This document shows positions 1-7,882 of a DNA stretch of 64,000 nt, in pieces (positions within the stretch are counted from its first letter, which is position 1; each line of letters begins with the position of its first letter). The DNA is from Salinarimonas soli (GTDB lineage Bacteria > Pseudomonadota > Alphaproteobacteria > Rhizobiales > Beijerinckiaceae), in NCBI RefSeq assembly GCF_008386575.1, contig NZ_VUOA01000006.1:29136-93135 (forward strand), written 5' to 3'. Below the pieces are notes generated by a model, which was not told where the DNA came from, made no database searches, and worked only from the letters and a program-made list of their open reading frames with translations. A program made the translations under genes and the position numbers.

Positions 1-16
1 GAGAAAGCCCACCGGT

Positions 17-41
17 CCGTGACGCCTCTTGGACGTCACGG
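17..41. repeat. 8-bp inverted repeat at window edge
   Basis: CCGTGACG (17-24) and CGTCACGG (34-41) form a perfect 8-bp stem with a 9-nt loop. It lies between the left window edge and the 3' end of dctA. Read leftward, the stem is followed by a short pyrimidine-rich stretch, so it could be a weak terminator or part of the upstream gene's control region. The neighbouring gene is outside the window. Confidence 0.3.
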
Positions 42-80
42 CGGGGGCACTGTAACAGCTTCGATAACGTCGCGCGAGGG

Positions 81-109
81 TGCAACTGCAAACTCTGCGT
101 AAGTTTGCA
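81..109. promoter_or_regulatory. Inverted repeat, possible operator
   Basis: TGCAAACT (87-94) and AGTTTGCA (102-109) are perfect 8-bp arms around a 7-nt spacer, with a further TGCAACTGCA block directly to the left. Such spaced dyads near a gene boundary often bind dimeric regulators. No -35/-10 pair is clear, and the target gene is unknown (probably the gene left of the window). The repeat is visible; the operator role is inferred. Confidence 0.3.
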
Positions 110-216
110 CGCCTTTGACTTGCGGGAGCTTAAGACGAGGCGGCGGGCCCCTCCCCGGGAGGGTCGGCGGGCGCGTACCCAGCCGGGTTTCCCGCAGACG
201 GATACGCCCGTCCGGC

Positions 217-1575
217 CTATTCGGCGGGGGTGAGCCGCACGGCCGCCGGGGACAGGCCGGCGTCCGCCGGATCTTCCTCGGCGAGCGGCGGCAGCGCGCG
301 CCCGGCCAGGGCCGCCGCGAGGCGCTCCTCGTCGAGCTCGCCCTCCCAGCGCGCCACCACGACGGTGGCGACCGCGTTGCCGATGAAGTTGGTGAGCGCC
401 CGGCACTCCGACATGAAGCGGTCGATGCCGAGGATCAGCGCCATGCCGACCACGGGCACCGCCGGCACCACCGAGAGGGTGGCGGCGAGGGTCACGAAGC
501 CCGAGCCCGTCACCCCCGCGGCGCCCTTCGACGAGAGCATCGCGACGAGGAGGAGGAGCACCTGGTCGCCGAGCGAGAGCGGCGTGTCGGTGGCCTGCGC
601 GATGAAGAGCGCCGCCATCGTCATGTAGATGTTGGTGCCGTCGAGGTTGAACGAGTAGCCGGTCGGCACCACGAGGCCCACCACCGACTTCGAGCAGCCC
701 GCCCGTTCCATCTTCTCGATGAGCGAGGGCAGCGCCGTCTCGGACGACGAGGTGCCGAGCACCAGGAGGAGCTCCTCCTTGATGTAGCGCACGAGCTTCA
801 CCACCGAGAAGCCGTTGTACCAGCCGACCACGCCCAGCACGCCGAAGACGAAGATCGCTGAGGTCAGGTAGAAGGTCGCGACGAGCAGGAAGAGGTTCGC
901 GATCGAGCCGATGCCGTACTTGCCGATGGTGAAGGCCATGGCCCCGAAGGCGCCGATGGGGGCCACCTTCATGATGATGCCAACCACCCCGAAGATCGCC
1001 TGCGAGACCCCCTTGATGAGGTCGTAGACGGGCTTGCCCTTCGGGCCCATAAGGGCGAGGCCGAAGCCGAACAGCACCGAGAAGAACAGCACCTGCAGGA
1101 TCTCGCCCGAGGCGAAGGCGCCGACCACGGTGGTCGGGATGATGTTCATCAGGAAGTCGACAACGCCCGTCTCGTGGGCCTTGGCGGTGTAGGTCGCGAC
1201 CGACTTGGGATCGAGCGCGCTTGCGTTGATGTGCAGGCCCGAGCCCGGATGCACCACGTTGGCGACGATCAGGCCGACGATGAGGGCGAGCGTCGAGAAC
1301 GTGAGGAAGTAGGTGAGAGACTTCAGCCCGACGCGGCCGACCTTCTCGAGGTTGGTCATCCCGGCGATGCCGGTGACCACGGTGCAGAAGATCACCGGGG
1401 CGATGATCATCTTCACGAGCTTGATGAAGGCGTCGCCAAGCGGCTTCATGTCCGCGCCGAGCGCCGGATAGAAGTGGCCGAGCGCGATGCCGATCGCCAC
1501 GGCGATCAGGACCTGGACGTAGAGCACCTTGTAAAAGGGCGTGCGCGCCTTGTGCGCGTGAACGGGCGCGTGCAT
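217..1575 (-). CDS. dctA: C4-dicarboxylate/H+ (Na+) symporter DctA
   Basis: Inner-membrane carrier for succinate, fumarate and malate of the DAACS (glutamate transporter-fold) family; 452 aa, close to the usual DctA length of about 430-450. Hydrophobic helices fill residues 15-400. Family signatures are intact: serine-rich hairpin TSSSETALP (about 275-283), [10 protein letters not shown] (310-319) in the TM7 substrate site, and [13 protein letters not shown] (348-360) in hairpin 2. Transcribed leftward; the next gene is divergent, leaving a comparatively AT-rich region of 150-200 bp as shared promoter. No dctB/dctD sensor-regulator pair is adjacent, so control is probably unlinked. The C-terminal tail is polar and unremarkable. 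Confidence 0.93.
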   Translation of the reverse strand: MHAPVHAHKARTPFYKVLYVQVLIAVAIGIALGHFYPALGADMKPLGDAFIKLVKMIIAPVIFCTVVTGIAGMTNLEKVGRVGLKSLTYFLTFSTLALIVGLIVANVVHPGSGLHINASALDPKSVATYTAKAHETGVVDFLMNIIPTTVVGAFASGEILQVLFFSVLFGFGLALMGPKGKPVYDLIKGVSQAIFGVVGIIMKVAPIGAFGAMAFTIGKYGIGSIANLFLLVATFYLTSAIFVFGVLGVVGWYNGFSVVKLVRYIKEELLLVLGTSSSETALPSLIEKMERAGCSKSVVGLVVPTGYSFNLDGTNIYMTMAALFIAQATDTPLSLGDQVLLLLVAMLSSKGAAGVTGSGFVTLAATLSVVPAVPVVGMALILGIDRFMSECRALTNFIGNAVATVVVARWEGELDEERLAAALAGRALPPLAEEDPADAGLSPAAVRLTPAE

Positions 1576-1779
1576 GCGGCCGGCTCCTGATGAGGGGCCT
1601 CGGGCCCGGGAGGTGGAGCCGTCTTTTCACCTAAAAACCAGGTATAAATCAATTACGTACTCGTACGGGCGATCTCTCGGCGATACTTGGCGGCACAGGC
1701 ATTTGCGGGCGCATTCCCCTAAGGTATGACCGGCCCGAACGGCTCTTGCACGGGATCGCGCGGTCTGCGACCGTGGCCT

Positions 1780-2532
1780 ATGCCCGGGCCCCTCGACACC
1801 TTCGCCACGGATCTCTTCGCCGGCCGCGCCGTGCTCGTCACCGGGGGCACCAGCGGCATCGGGCTCGCCTGCGCCCTCGCCTTCCGGGGCCTCGGGGCCG
1901 CGGTCACGGCCACGGGGGCGACGCCCGCCGAGCGCGAGGCGGCGGCGGCCGATCCGGCCCATGCAGGGATTACTTTCGCGAGCCTCGACGTTCGCGATGG
2001 TTCGGCGGTCGAGGCGCTCGTCGGCGGCTTGGACCGCCTCGACGTGGTGGTCACGGCGGCGGGGATGATCCGCCGCGACGCCGAGCACGACCCGTCGGTG
2101 TTCGAGGAGGTGATCGCGGTGAACCTCTCGGGCACGATGCGGGTCTGCGCGGCGACCCGGCCGGCGCTCGCGCGCTCGCGCGGCTGCATCGTGACGGTCG
2201 CATCCATGCTGACCTTCTTCGGCGCGCCCCGCGCTCCCGCCTACAGCGCCTCGAAGGGCGGCGTCGGGCAGCTCACGAAGAGCCTCGCGGGGGCTTATGC
2301 GGCGGACGGCGTCCGCGTGAACGCGGTCGCGCCGGGCTGGATCCGCACCCCGCTGACCCGCGCCCTCCAGGACGACCCCGCCCGCAGCGATCCCATCCTG
2401 GCGCGCACGCCCATGGGCCGGTGGGGCACGCCCGAGGAGGTGGCCGACGCCGTGCTCTTCCTTGCCTCGCCCGCCGCCCGCTTCGTCACCGGCGCCGTCC
2501 TCGCCGTGGACGGCGGCTACCTGACCGTCTGA
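1780..2532 (+). CDS. SDR family NAD(P)-dependent oxidoreductase
   Basis: Classical short-chain dehydrogenase/reductase of 250 aa, soluble. The N-terminal Rossmann glycine motif TGGTSGIG, an NxxG-type AAGMI segment and the catalytic YSASK (Y-x3-K) with preceding Ser are all present, followed by the APGWIRTPL loop and a C-terminal VDGGYLTV. The start at 1780 (MPGPLDTF) gives a normal SDR N-terminus; an in-frame ATG at 1726 would add 18 residues of low-complexity type. It lies 14 bp before a dihydroxyacetophenone-dioxygenase-like gene, suggesting a shared aromatic or keto-compound pathway. The substrate cannot be read from sequence; many such SDRs are annotated as 3-oxoacyl-ACP or glucose dehydrogenase-like. 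Confidence 0.88.
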   Translation: MPGPLDTFATDLFAGRAVLVTGGTSGIGLACALAFRGLGAAVTATGATPAEREAAAADPAHAGITFASLDVRDGSAVEALVGGLDRLDVVVTAAGMIRRDAEHDPSVFEEVIAVNLSGTMRVCAATRPALARSRGCIVTVASMLTFFGAPRAPAYSASKGGVGQLTKSLAGAYAADGVRVNAVAPGWIRTPLTRALQDDPARSDPILARTPMGRWGTPEEVADAVLFLASPAARFVTGAVLAVDGGYLTV

Positions 2533-2546
2533 CCCCGGAGTCCGTC

Positions 2547-3077
2547 ATGAGCAGCGAACCCGCCTTCTTCAACGAGAAATGGATCCCCTACCGCCATCCC
2601 CAGCCCGCGGACTCGCCGCCCGAGCTCGTCATCCCGGACGCGGTCCCCAAGGACGAGCGGGTCTGGGTGCCGCTGGAGGAGAACGTTTGGTTCCGCCCGC
2701 TCCTGCTTGCCGCCTCGCGGGGCTATTGGGTGAACCTGCTGCGCGTGCGCAAGGCGGGCGTGCTCTCCCGCCACCGCCACCCCCAGCCCGTCCACGCCTT
2801 CGTGATCAAGGGCGAGTGGCGCTACCTGGAGCACGACTGGGTCGCCACGGAGGGCTCCTACGCCTACGAGGCGCCGGGCGAGACCCACACTCTCGTGGTC
2901 GATCCGCATGTCGAGGAGATGATCACCCTGTTCCAGGTCAACGGCGCGATGATCTATGTCGACCCGGACGGGAAGACGCTCGGCTACGACGACGTCTTCA
3001 CCCGCATCGAGAAGTGCCGGGCCCATTACGCGGCCGTGGGGCTCGGCGCAGACTACGCGGACCGGTTCATCCGCTAG
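2547..3077 (+). CDS. 2,4'-dihydroxyacetophenone dioxygenase-family cupin
   Basis: Cupin protein of 176 aa. It resembles the DAD family, which cleaves 2,4'-dihydroxyacetophenone to 4-hydroxybenzoate and formate at a mononuclear metal. Length matches the family (about 177 aa). Metal-ligand candidates are in SRHRHPQPVHAF and YEAPGETHTLVV, as in DAD cupin motifs; the ends (YVDPDGKTLGYDDVFT and GLGADYADRFIR) are also family-like. The start ATG follows the SDR stop by 14 bp, and DUF1697 follows 10 bp downstream, so the three are probably one operon. Many genomic homologues are uncharacterised, so the exact substrate is open. Confidence 0.8.
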   Translation: MSSEPAFFNEKWIPYRHPQPADSPPELVIPDAVPKDERVWVPLEENVWFRPLLLAASRGYWVNLLRVRKAGVLSRHRHPQPVHAFVIKGEWRYLEHDWVATEGSYAYEAPGETHTLVVDPHVEEMITLFQVNGAMIYVDPDGKTLGYDDVFTRIEKCRAHYAAVGLGADYADRFIR

Positions 3078-3087
3078 GGGCGATCGC

Positions 3088-3600
3088 ATGCCGGTGTTCG
3101 TGGCCTTGCTGCGCGCCGTCAACGTGGGCGGGACGGGCAAGCTCCCCATGAGCGACCTCGCGGCCCTGTGCGAGCGCGCGGGCTTCGAGGGGGTGCGGAC
3201 CTATATCGCGAGCGGCAACGTGGTCTTCCGCAGCGCCGGGTCCGAGGCCGGGGTCAAGGCCGCCCTGGAGAGCGCGTTGCTGGCCTATGCCGGCAAGCCC
3301 GTGGGCGTCCTGGTGCGGGATGCGGCCGAGATGGCTGGGGTGGCGGCGGGGAACCCGTTCCCGGACGCCGATCCGAGCCGCACGGTCTCGATCTTCCTCG
3401 ACGAGCCCCCTCCCCCGGGCGCCTTGGCGCAGGTCACGGGGCGGGACGGCGAGGAGCTGCGGCTCGGGGCGCGCGAGATCTATGTCCATTACGGCGCCGG
3501 CATGGGCCGCTCCCGTCTGCGCATCCCCGCCGCGGAGCACGGCACGGCGCGCAACATGAACACGGTGGCGCGGCTCGCGCTGATGGCGGGGGAGATCTGA
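3088..3600 (+). CDS. DUF1697 domain-containing protein
   Basis: Soluble 170-aa protein of the DUF1697 family. The diagnostic N-terminus FVALLRAVNVGGTGKLPMSDL, the YIASGNVVF motif and the C-terminal RNMNTVARL are all present. The biochemical function of the family is not established. Start chosen at ATG 3088, just after the cupin stop; upstream in-frame codons lie inside the cupin gene. Last gene of the 1780-3600 operon. No signal peptide or membrane segment. Confidence 0.87.
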   Translation: MPVFVALLRAVNVGGTGKLPMSDLAALCERAGFEGVRTYIASGNVVFRSAGSEAGVKAALESALLAYAGKPVGVLVRDAAEMAGVAAGNPFPDADPSRTVSIFLDEPPPPGALAQVTGRDGEELRLGAREIYVHYGAGMGRSRLRIPAAEHGTARNMNTVARLALMAGEI

Positions 3601-3623
3601 GGGGGGTGCCTCATCCCATTCTC

Positions 3624-3745
3624 ACCCTCGTCCTGAGGTGCCCCGCAACGCGGGGCCTCGAAGGGCGTTCCAGCGGTCTCCGGAGGGCTGTGGCCCCGTG
3701 GTGCGTGCTTCGAGGCTCGCGCCGCTCACGCCTTAGCATGAGGGG
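3624..3745. repeat. Long dispersed palindromic element, copy 1
   Basis: About 120 bp. The outer arms (CCCTCGTCCTGAGG at the left, CCTTAGCATGAGGG at the right) are near inverted repeats. The inner arms CCTCGAAGG and CTTCGAGG are also inverted. Six copies occur in this window (3624, 3847, 9450, 25731, 43551, 43697), all in the same orientation and all between genes. Confidence 0.85.
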
Positions 3746-3777
3746 GTGGGGAGCACTCTGGATCCCCGTGGTCCCCC

Positions 3778-3829
3778 CCTCACCCCCTGGCACTTCGCGC
3801 CTCCCCTCTCCCCATGGGAGAGGGGAGGC
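3778..3829. repeat. CTCTCCC palindromic element, divergent copy
   Basis: The core is a perfect 14-bp inverted repeat with a 3-nt loop (arms 3799-3812 and 3816-3829, core CCCCTCTCCC / GGGAGAGGGG). It is preceded by a CCCTCACCCC block like the flank of the 11.5- and 11.9-kb copies. The truncated copy 2 of the longer element follows almost directly. Confidence 0.75.
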
Positions 3830-3846
3830 ACCCAGGACTTCATCGG

Positions 3847-3944
3847 GGGAGCCTCGAAGGGCGTTGCAGGGCCCCCGGATGGCTATGGCAGCGTTCTGCG
3901 TGCTTCGAGACGGCCTGCTCCGCAGGCCTCCTCAGCATGAGGGT
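3847..3944. repeat. Long dispersed palindromic element, copy 2 (left-truncated)
   Basis: It carries the inner arms (GGAGCCTCGAAGGGCG, GCGTGCTTCGAGACGG), the small hairpin GGCCTGCTCCGCAGGCC and the right outer arm CCTCAGCATGAGGG. The left outer arm (CCTCATCCTGAGG) is missing and replaced by unrelated sequence next to the CTCTCCC palindrome. Confidence 0.8.
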
Positions 3945-4000
3945 GGCGGACATGGCTAGATCCCACTCTCCAACCTCGTCCTCCCAGCCGCCCCCCTTCC

Positions 4001-7000
4001 CTACTCGGCGAGCACCCGCGTCGGCGGGAACACCACCTCGACGAGGGTGCCCTCGCTCTTCGTCGAGGAGATCTGCAGCGTGCCGCGATTGGCCTCGACA
4101 AGGGCCTTGGTGAGCGGCAGGCCCAAGCCCGTGCCGCCGCCGCGCCGGGCGGTGGAGAGCTGGCGGAAGGGCTCGAGCGCCGCCTCGATCTCGCCCTCGG
4201 TCATGCCGATGCCGGTGTCCCGCACCCGGAACGCCACCTCGCCCCGGTCGGTGAGCGCCGTCGAGACGATCACCTGGCCGCCCGCATCCGTGAACTTCAC
4301 GGCGTTGGAGAGGAGGTTCATGATCACCTGGCGCACCGAGCGCTCGTCCGCCACCACAGGGGGCAGCTTGCCGGCGAAGCTCGTGCGCAGGACGATGCGC
4401 GCCCGCGCGGCCTCCGGCTGCATGAGGCTCACGCAGGCGGTGACGAGCTCGCCGAGGCTCACGCTCGTGAAGGAGAGCTCCATGCGCCCCGCCTCCACCT
4501 TCGCGAGATCGAGGAGGGTGTTGACCACGGCCGTCACGTGGGTGCCCGAGCTGTGGATGTCGCGCAGGTAGTCGCGGTAGCGTTCGTTGCCCACGGGCCC
4601 GAACCGCTCCTCGAGCATCACCTCGGTGAAGCCGATGATGGCGTTGAGGGGCGTGCGGATCTCGTGGCTGATCTTGGCCAGGAAGTCCGACTTCTGCGCG
4701 TTGGCGTCCTCGGCGGCGCGCTTGGCGGCCAGGAGTTCGTCCTCGGCTTTCTTGAAGGCCGTGATGTCGCGCAGCACCGCGCAGAACTTGCGGTCGAGGC
4801 CGTCATTGACCCGGCCCATGGTCATGAAGAGCGGGATGACCCCGCCCTGGCGCACCCGGCCGAGCACCTCGCGCCCGTCGTTGAGAAGGCTCGCGACGCC
4901 GTTGGCGCGCAGCCCCTCCAGGTAGTCGAGGCCGACCACGTGGCTTTCGGGCGCCAGCAGGGCCGTGAAGGACTCGCCCGAGACCTCGTTCTGCTCGAAG
5001 CCGAACAGCGCCTCCGCGGAGCGGTTGAGGGAGAGGATCCGCCCGACGTCGTCGAGCACCACCACGCCGTCGGTCGCGGTGTCGAGGATCGAGGCGAGCT
5101 CGCGCACCCGGCCGTCACGGGCGCGAAGGTCCGCCTCCAGAGCCTTCAGGCGGAAGCCCGGGTCGCTGTCGGGCAGCTTGCGCACGAGCATGAGGCCCGC
5201 GGGCCCGTCCTCCCAGTCCACGGGCGCGTGCCGGATCTCGGCCGCGAAGGTTTCGCCGGAGCGGGTCGTGAGCGGCACGGGCGCGGGGGTCTCGACGTCG
5301 GCGCGGGCCAGGACCCCGGCTCGGCCGCGAAACAGGCGCGCGAGGCCGCCGTCCGCGACGAGATCCGCCGCCCCCTCGTAGCCCGCGAGGTCGAGGAGGG
5401 CGCGGTTGGCGTAGATGAAATCCTCGCCGCGATGGACGAGCACGCCCACGGGCATCCGGGCCAGCACCTGCGTCGCCGACGGCTCCAGGGGCGGGAGGCC
5501 GGGGGGCTGAGGGGGCGACGGCTCCTCCTCAGTGCTCGGGGCCTCGGGGCTCTCCTCCTCGTCCTCGAAGCGGGCGCCGAGCGCGCGGGCGATCTCGCGG
5601 AAGGCGTTGCGCTCCGCGGCCGACAGGCGAAGCGTCGTGGTGCCGCCGGACGCGGGCTTCTGCGGCGCGGGCGGGCCCGCCGGGGGTTCGGGCGCAACCT
5701 CAGGCTCGGCGGACGCCGCCGCCGGGACCGGAGCGGGAAGCGCCTCGGCCGTGACGGGCTCAGGCGCGGGTTCGGGCTCGGCGGACGTGGCCGCGGGCAT
5801 CGGAGCGGGCGGCTCCTCGGCCAGGACGGGCCTCTCGGCAGCCGGCATCGCAGGAGCCGCCGCCTCGGGCTCCGTTGCCGGCTCGGGCTGCGGGTCGGCC
5901 GCGACAGGGAACTCCTCGGCGACCGGGCCGCCGAGCGGCACGTCGGTCTCCCAGACCATGAGGAAGTCGGCTGAGATCCGCCCCGCCATGGACGAGAAGG
6001 TCGCGACCGGCTCGTCGCGGTCGTTGGCGGGCTCGGGGGCCGGCATGTCGAGAACGGTCGCGGGGGTATGGACCAGCTCGACCGCGGCGTCGGTCACGGG
6101 CTCGGATGCCTCGTGGACCGGGGCGCGCGCCGCGACCGGCTCCTCGGGCGCGGCCAACGGCTGCGCACGCCCCTCGGCCGGACGGGCGAGCATCGGTTCG
6201 GCTGCCGGAGCCCTGTCCGGGGCCGCGGAGGGCGGGCGGGCCATGACGGCACCGGCCCGGATCAGGCCGAAGCCGCGGAAGCCGAGAAGGCCACGCTCGC
6301 GGTCGCGGATCGTGAGACCCGCAAGATCGACAGGCACGGCATGATCGCCTGTCCCGATGCGCCACAGGACGGTGCGCCCGCTCCAGGTCTCGCCCCGGGC
6401 GAAGTGCTCGGCCACGATCCCGCCCGGGTCCTCGACGAAGCGGCCGATCTCGGCCCAGGTCCGTCCGACGATGTCGGCCGCCTCCGGACCGACGATCTCG
6501 GCGAGCGCGCCCGATACGGCAACGAAGCGCCCCGCGGCGTCGGCCTGCCAAAGGAAGCGGACGGTGCCCCGGGCGCGGACGCTGTCCAGGGGATCGACGG
6601 CGGGAGGCGCCTCCGGCTGCCGGTCCGATGCCGGCGGCTCGGGCTCGGGTTCCTCCAGGTCGAGGTCGGGAATGGGCTCCACGGGGAGCGCGTCGGAGGT
6701 CTCGGCCGGCGGCTCGTCCTGGCCCAGGAAGGCCGCCGCCTCTGTGGCGGGCTGATCGGGAACGGCGGGCTCGGGAGCGGCCAGCACCTCCACGGCCGGC
6801 GCCGGGATGGCTGGGCGCGCCCGCGCGGACAGAGCGGGGAGCGCGCCGACGAAGGCGGTGATCAGCACCTCCTCGCCCGAGGGCAGGGCGGCGAGGCGGC
6901 AGGCGCAGGTGGCGAAGGGCACGAGCGGGCTTCGGTCGAAGCGCAGCTTCTCGAGGCGCGAGCCCGCGCGGGGAGCGAGGCCGCCGGCGAGGGCGCGCAG

Positions 7001-7216
7001 GCGGGAGGCGGCGGGGACGGCCGCGGCGAGCGCGCCGTCCGGGTCCCGCGCGAGCGCGTCGGCGAGGCCTTGCGCCGGGCCCGACGCCCAGATCGGACGG
7101 CTTCCCGTGCCGTCCCAGACGAGCACCGCGCACCCCGCGCGCAGTAGCGGCGCGAAGGACGGGTCTCCTGCCCACCCCTCCACGGCCGCCCCGATGTCCT
7201 CACGCCAACGCACCAT
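4001..7216 (-). CDS. PdhS/PleC/DivJ-family PAS sensor histidine kinase
   Basis: Soluble 1071-aa histidine kinase with no membrane segment. Order: N-terminal region (1-210); PAS-like (about 220-325); Pro/Ala/Glu-rich low-complexity stretch (about 330-560); PAS (about 585-680); PAS (about 705-835); HisKA with the phospho-acceptor in KISHEIRTPLNAIIGF; HATPase with N box NLLSNAVKF, G1 DTGIGM and G2 GTGLGLPLTKAL; and the ending VLAE. The dimerisation region (EERFGPVGNERYRDYLRDIHSSG) matches the PdhS group, which in Brucella is a cytoplasmic old-pole kinase of about 1035 aa acting on DivK. It is therefore probably a cell-cycle or polarity kinase upstream of CtrA. A TTAA-N7-TTAA box lies 36 bp upstream. 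No receiver domain is fused. Confidence 0.85.
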   Translation of the reverse strand: MVRWREDIGAAVEGWAGDPSFAPLLRAGCAVLVWDGTGSRPIWASGPAQGLADALARDPDGALAAAVPAASRLRALAGGLAPRAGSRLEKLRFDRSPLVPFATCACRLAALPSGEEVLITAFVGALPALSARARPAIPAPAVEVLAAPEPAVPDQPATEAAAFLGQDEPPAETSDALPVEPIPDLDLEEPEPEPPASDRQPEAPPAVDPLDSVRARGTVRFLWQADAAGRFVAVSGALAEIVGPEAADIVGRTWAEIGRFVEDPGGIVAEHFARGETWSGRTVLWRIGTGDHAVPVDLAGLTIRDRERGLLGFRGFGLIRAGAVMARPPSAAPDRAPAAEPMLARPAEGRAQPLAAPEEPVAARAPVHEASEPVTDAAVELVHTPATVLDMPAPEPANDRDEPVATFSSMAGRISADFLMVWETDVPLGGPVAEEFPVAADPQPEPATEPEAAAPAMPAAERPVLAEEPPAPMPAATSAEPEPAPEPVTAEALPAPVPAAASAEPEVAPEPPAGPPAPQKPASGGTTTLRLSAAERNAFREIARALGARFEDEEESPEAPSTEEEPSPPQPPGLPPLEPSATQVLARMPVGVLVHRGEDFIYANRALLDLAGYEGAADLVADGGLARLFRGRAGVLARADVETPAPVPLTTRSGETFAAEIRHAPVDWEDGPAGLMLVRKLPDSDPGFRLKALEADLRARDGRVRELASILDTATDGVVVLDDVGRILSLNRSAEALFGFEQNEVSGESFTALLAPESHVVGLDYLEGLRANGVASLLNDGREVLGRVRQGGVIPLFMTMGRVNDGLDRKFCAVLRDITAFKKAEDELLAAKRAAEDANAQKSDFLAKISHEIRTPLNAIIGFTEVMLEERFGPVGNERYRDYLRDIHSSGTHVTAVVNTLLDLAKVEAGRMELSFTSVSLGELVTACVSLMQPEAARARIVLRTSFAGKLPPVVADERSVRQVIMNLLSNAVKFTDAGGQVIVSTALTDRGEVAFRVRDTGIGMTEGEIEAALEPFRQLSTARRGGGTGLGLPLTKALVEANRGTLQISSTKSEGTLVEVVFPPTRVLAE

Positions 7217-7252
7217 GGTCCCCGGTCTGAACGCGCCTCTCGGCAGGATTGC

Positions 7253-7267
7253 TTAAGGGAGAATTAA
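7253..7267. promoter_or_regulatory. CtrA-type box upstream of the PdhS-like kinase
   Basis: TTAA (7253-7256), seven bases, TTAA (7264-7267) fits the CtrA consensus TTAA-N7-TTAA(C); the final C is T on the top strand and G on the bottom strand. It ends 36 bp before the kinase start codon. TTAA is rare in this GC-rich sequence. Binding is inferred, not shown. Confidence 0.5.
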
Positions 7268-7358
7268 TCCAAGCCGCCCGGCGATGCACGCAGCCTTCGC
7301 GGTTGCGGCGCGTTTCCATTCCATCAACCTTAATGCCAATATAGGAGTTGGTTGATTT

Positions 7359-7387
7359 TGCATCGCACAATATGATATTGCGATGCA
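7359..7387. promoter_or_regulatory. Large inverted repeat upstream of phasin (candidate PhaR operator)
   Basis: TGCATCGCA (7359-7367) and TGCGATGCA (7379-7387) are perfect 9-bp arms. The spacer contains further dyad symmetry (CAATAT, G, ATATTG), and GCACAATAT is also directly repeated (7365-7373 and 7385-7393). It ends 37 bp before the phasin start codon in an AT-rich promoter region. PhaR repressors of phasin genes bind TGC/GCA-rich dyads, so this is a plausible PhaR site; the assignment is inferred from context. Confidence 0.5.
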
Positions 7388-7424
7388 CAATATAGCTGCA
7401 GGCCAAGACAGGAGGAGAGGTCCC

Positions 7425-7847
7425 ATGACTGACGAGAAGCGAGGCTACGAGATCCCCACCGAGATGCGCGACTTCGCCGAGAAGAGCGTCGAGCAGGCCC
7501 GCAAGGCCATGGACGGCTTCATCGGTGCCGCCCAGCGCGCCATGGACACGTTCGACGGCTCCGCCAACCCGGTGCAGACCAGCGCCGTCGACCTGAGCCG
7601 CCGGTCGCTGGCGCTCGCCGAGCAGAACCTCGGCGCCGCCTTCGAGCACGCCCAGCGCCTCGTGCGGGCGAAGGATCCGGCTGAGGCCATGCGCCTCCAG
7701 GCCGAGTTCGTGCAGAGCCAGTTCCAGGCGATGCAGTCCCAGATGCGCGAGTTCGGTGGTCTGATGCAGAACGCCGCCGGCCAGGCCGCCAAGACGGCCC
7801 AGAGCGCCGCCGAGTCCGTGACCCCGCGGGGCGGCAAGAAGAGCTGA
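7425..7847 (+). CDS. phaP: Phasin family protein (PHA granule surface protein)
   Basis: Small amphipathic 140-aa protein that coats polyhydroxyalkanoate granules. The sequence is almost wholly helical, with the phasin pattern FAEKSVEQARKAMDGFIGAAQ, a central LAEQNLGAAFEHAQRLVRAKDPAEAMRLQAEFVQSQFQAMQSQ and a Lys-rich tail. The start at 7425 is supported by a strong Shine-Dalgarno (AGGAGGAGAGG, 7410-7420); an in-frame ATG at 7383 lies inside the upstream inverted repeat and is unlikely. A second phasin gene follows after 35-47 bp. Regulation is probably through the dyad at 7359-7387. Confidence 0.9.
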   Translation: MTDEKRGYEIPTEMRDFAEKSVEQARKAMDGFIGAAQRAMDTFDGSANPVQTSAVDLSRRSLALAEQNLGAAFEHAQRLVRAKDPAEAMRLQAEFVQSQFQAMQSQMREFGGLMQNAAGQAAKTAQSAAESVTPRGGKKS

Positions 7848-7882
7848 GGCCTCGGCTCGCGCTGCGGCGGGCGGGGTGATGG

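Larger units (their letters stand above)
3601..4000. other. Gene-free gap holding three palindromic repeats
   Basis: This 400-bp gap lies between convergent genes. It contains a long palindromic element (about 3624-3745), a short CTCTCCC-type palindrome (3778-3829) and a left-truncated second copy of the long element (about 3847-3944). A remnant of the element's left flank (CTCCAACCTCGTCCTC) also appears at 3968-3983. Open frames across it have no coding character. Confidence 0.7.

Noticed and set aside
115-861. A 248-codon plus-strand frame over the dctA 3' region.
   Set aside because: Low-complexity antisense frame; dctA on the minus strand is complete and convincing.
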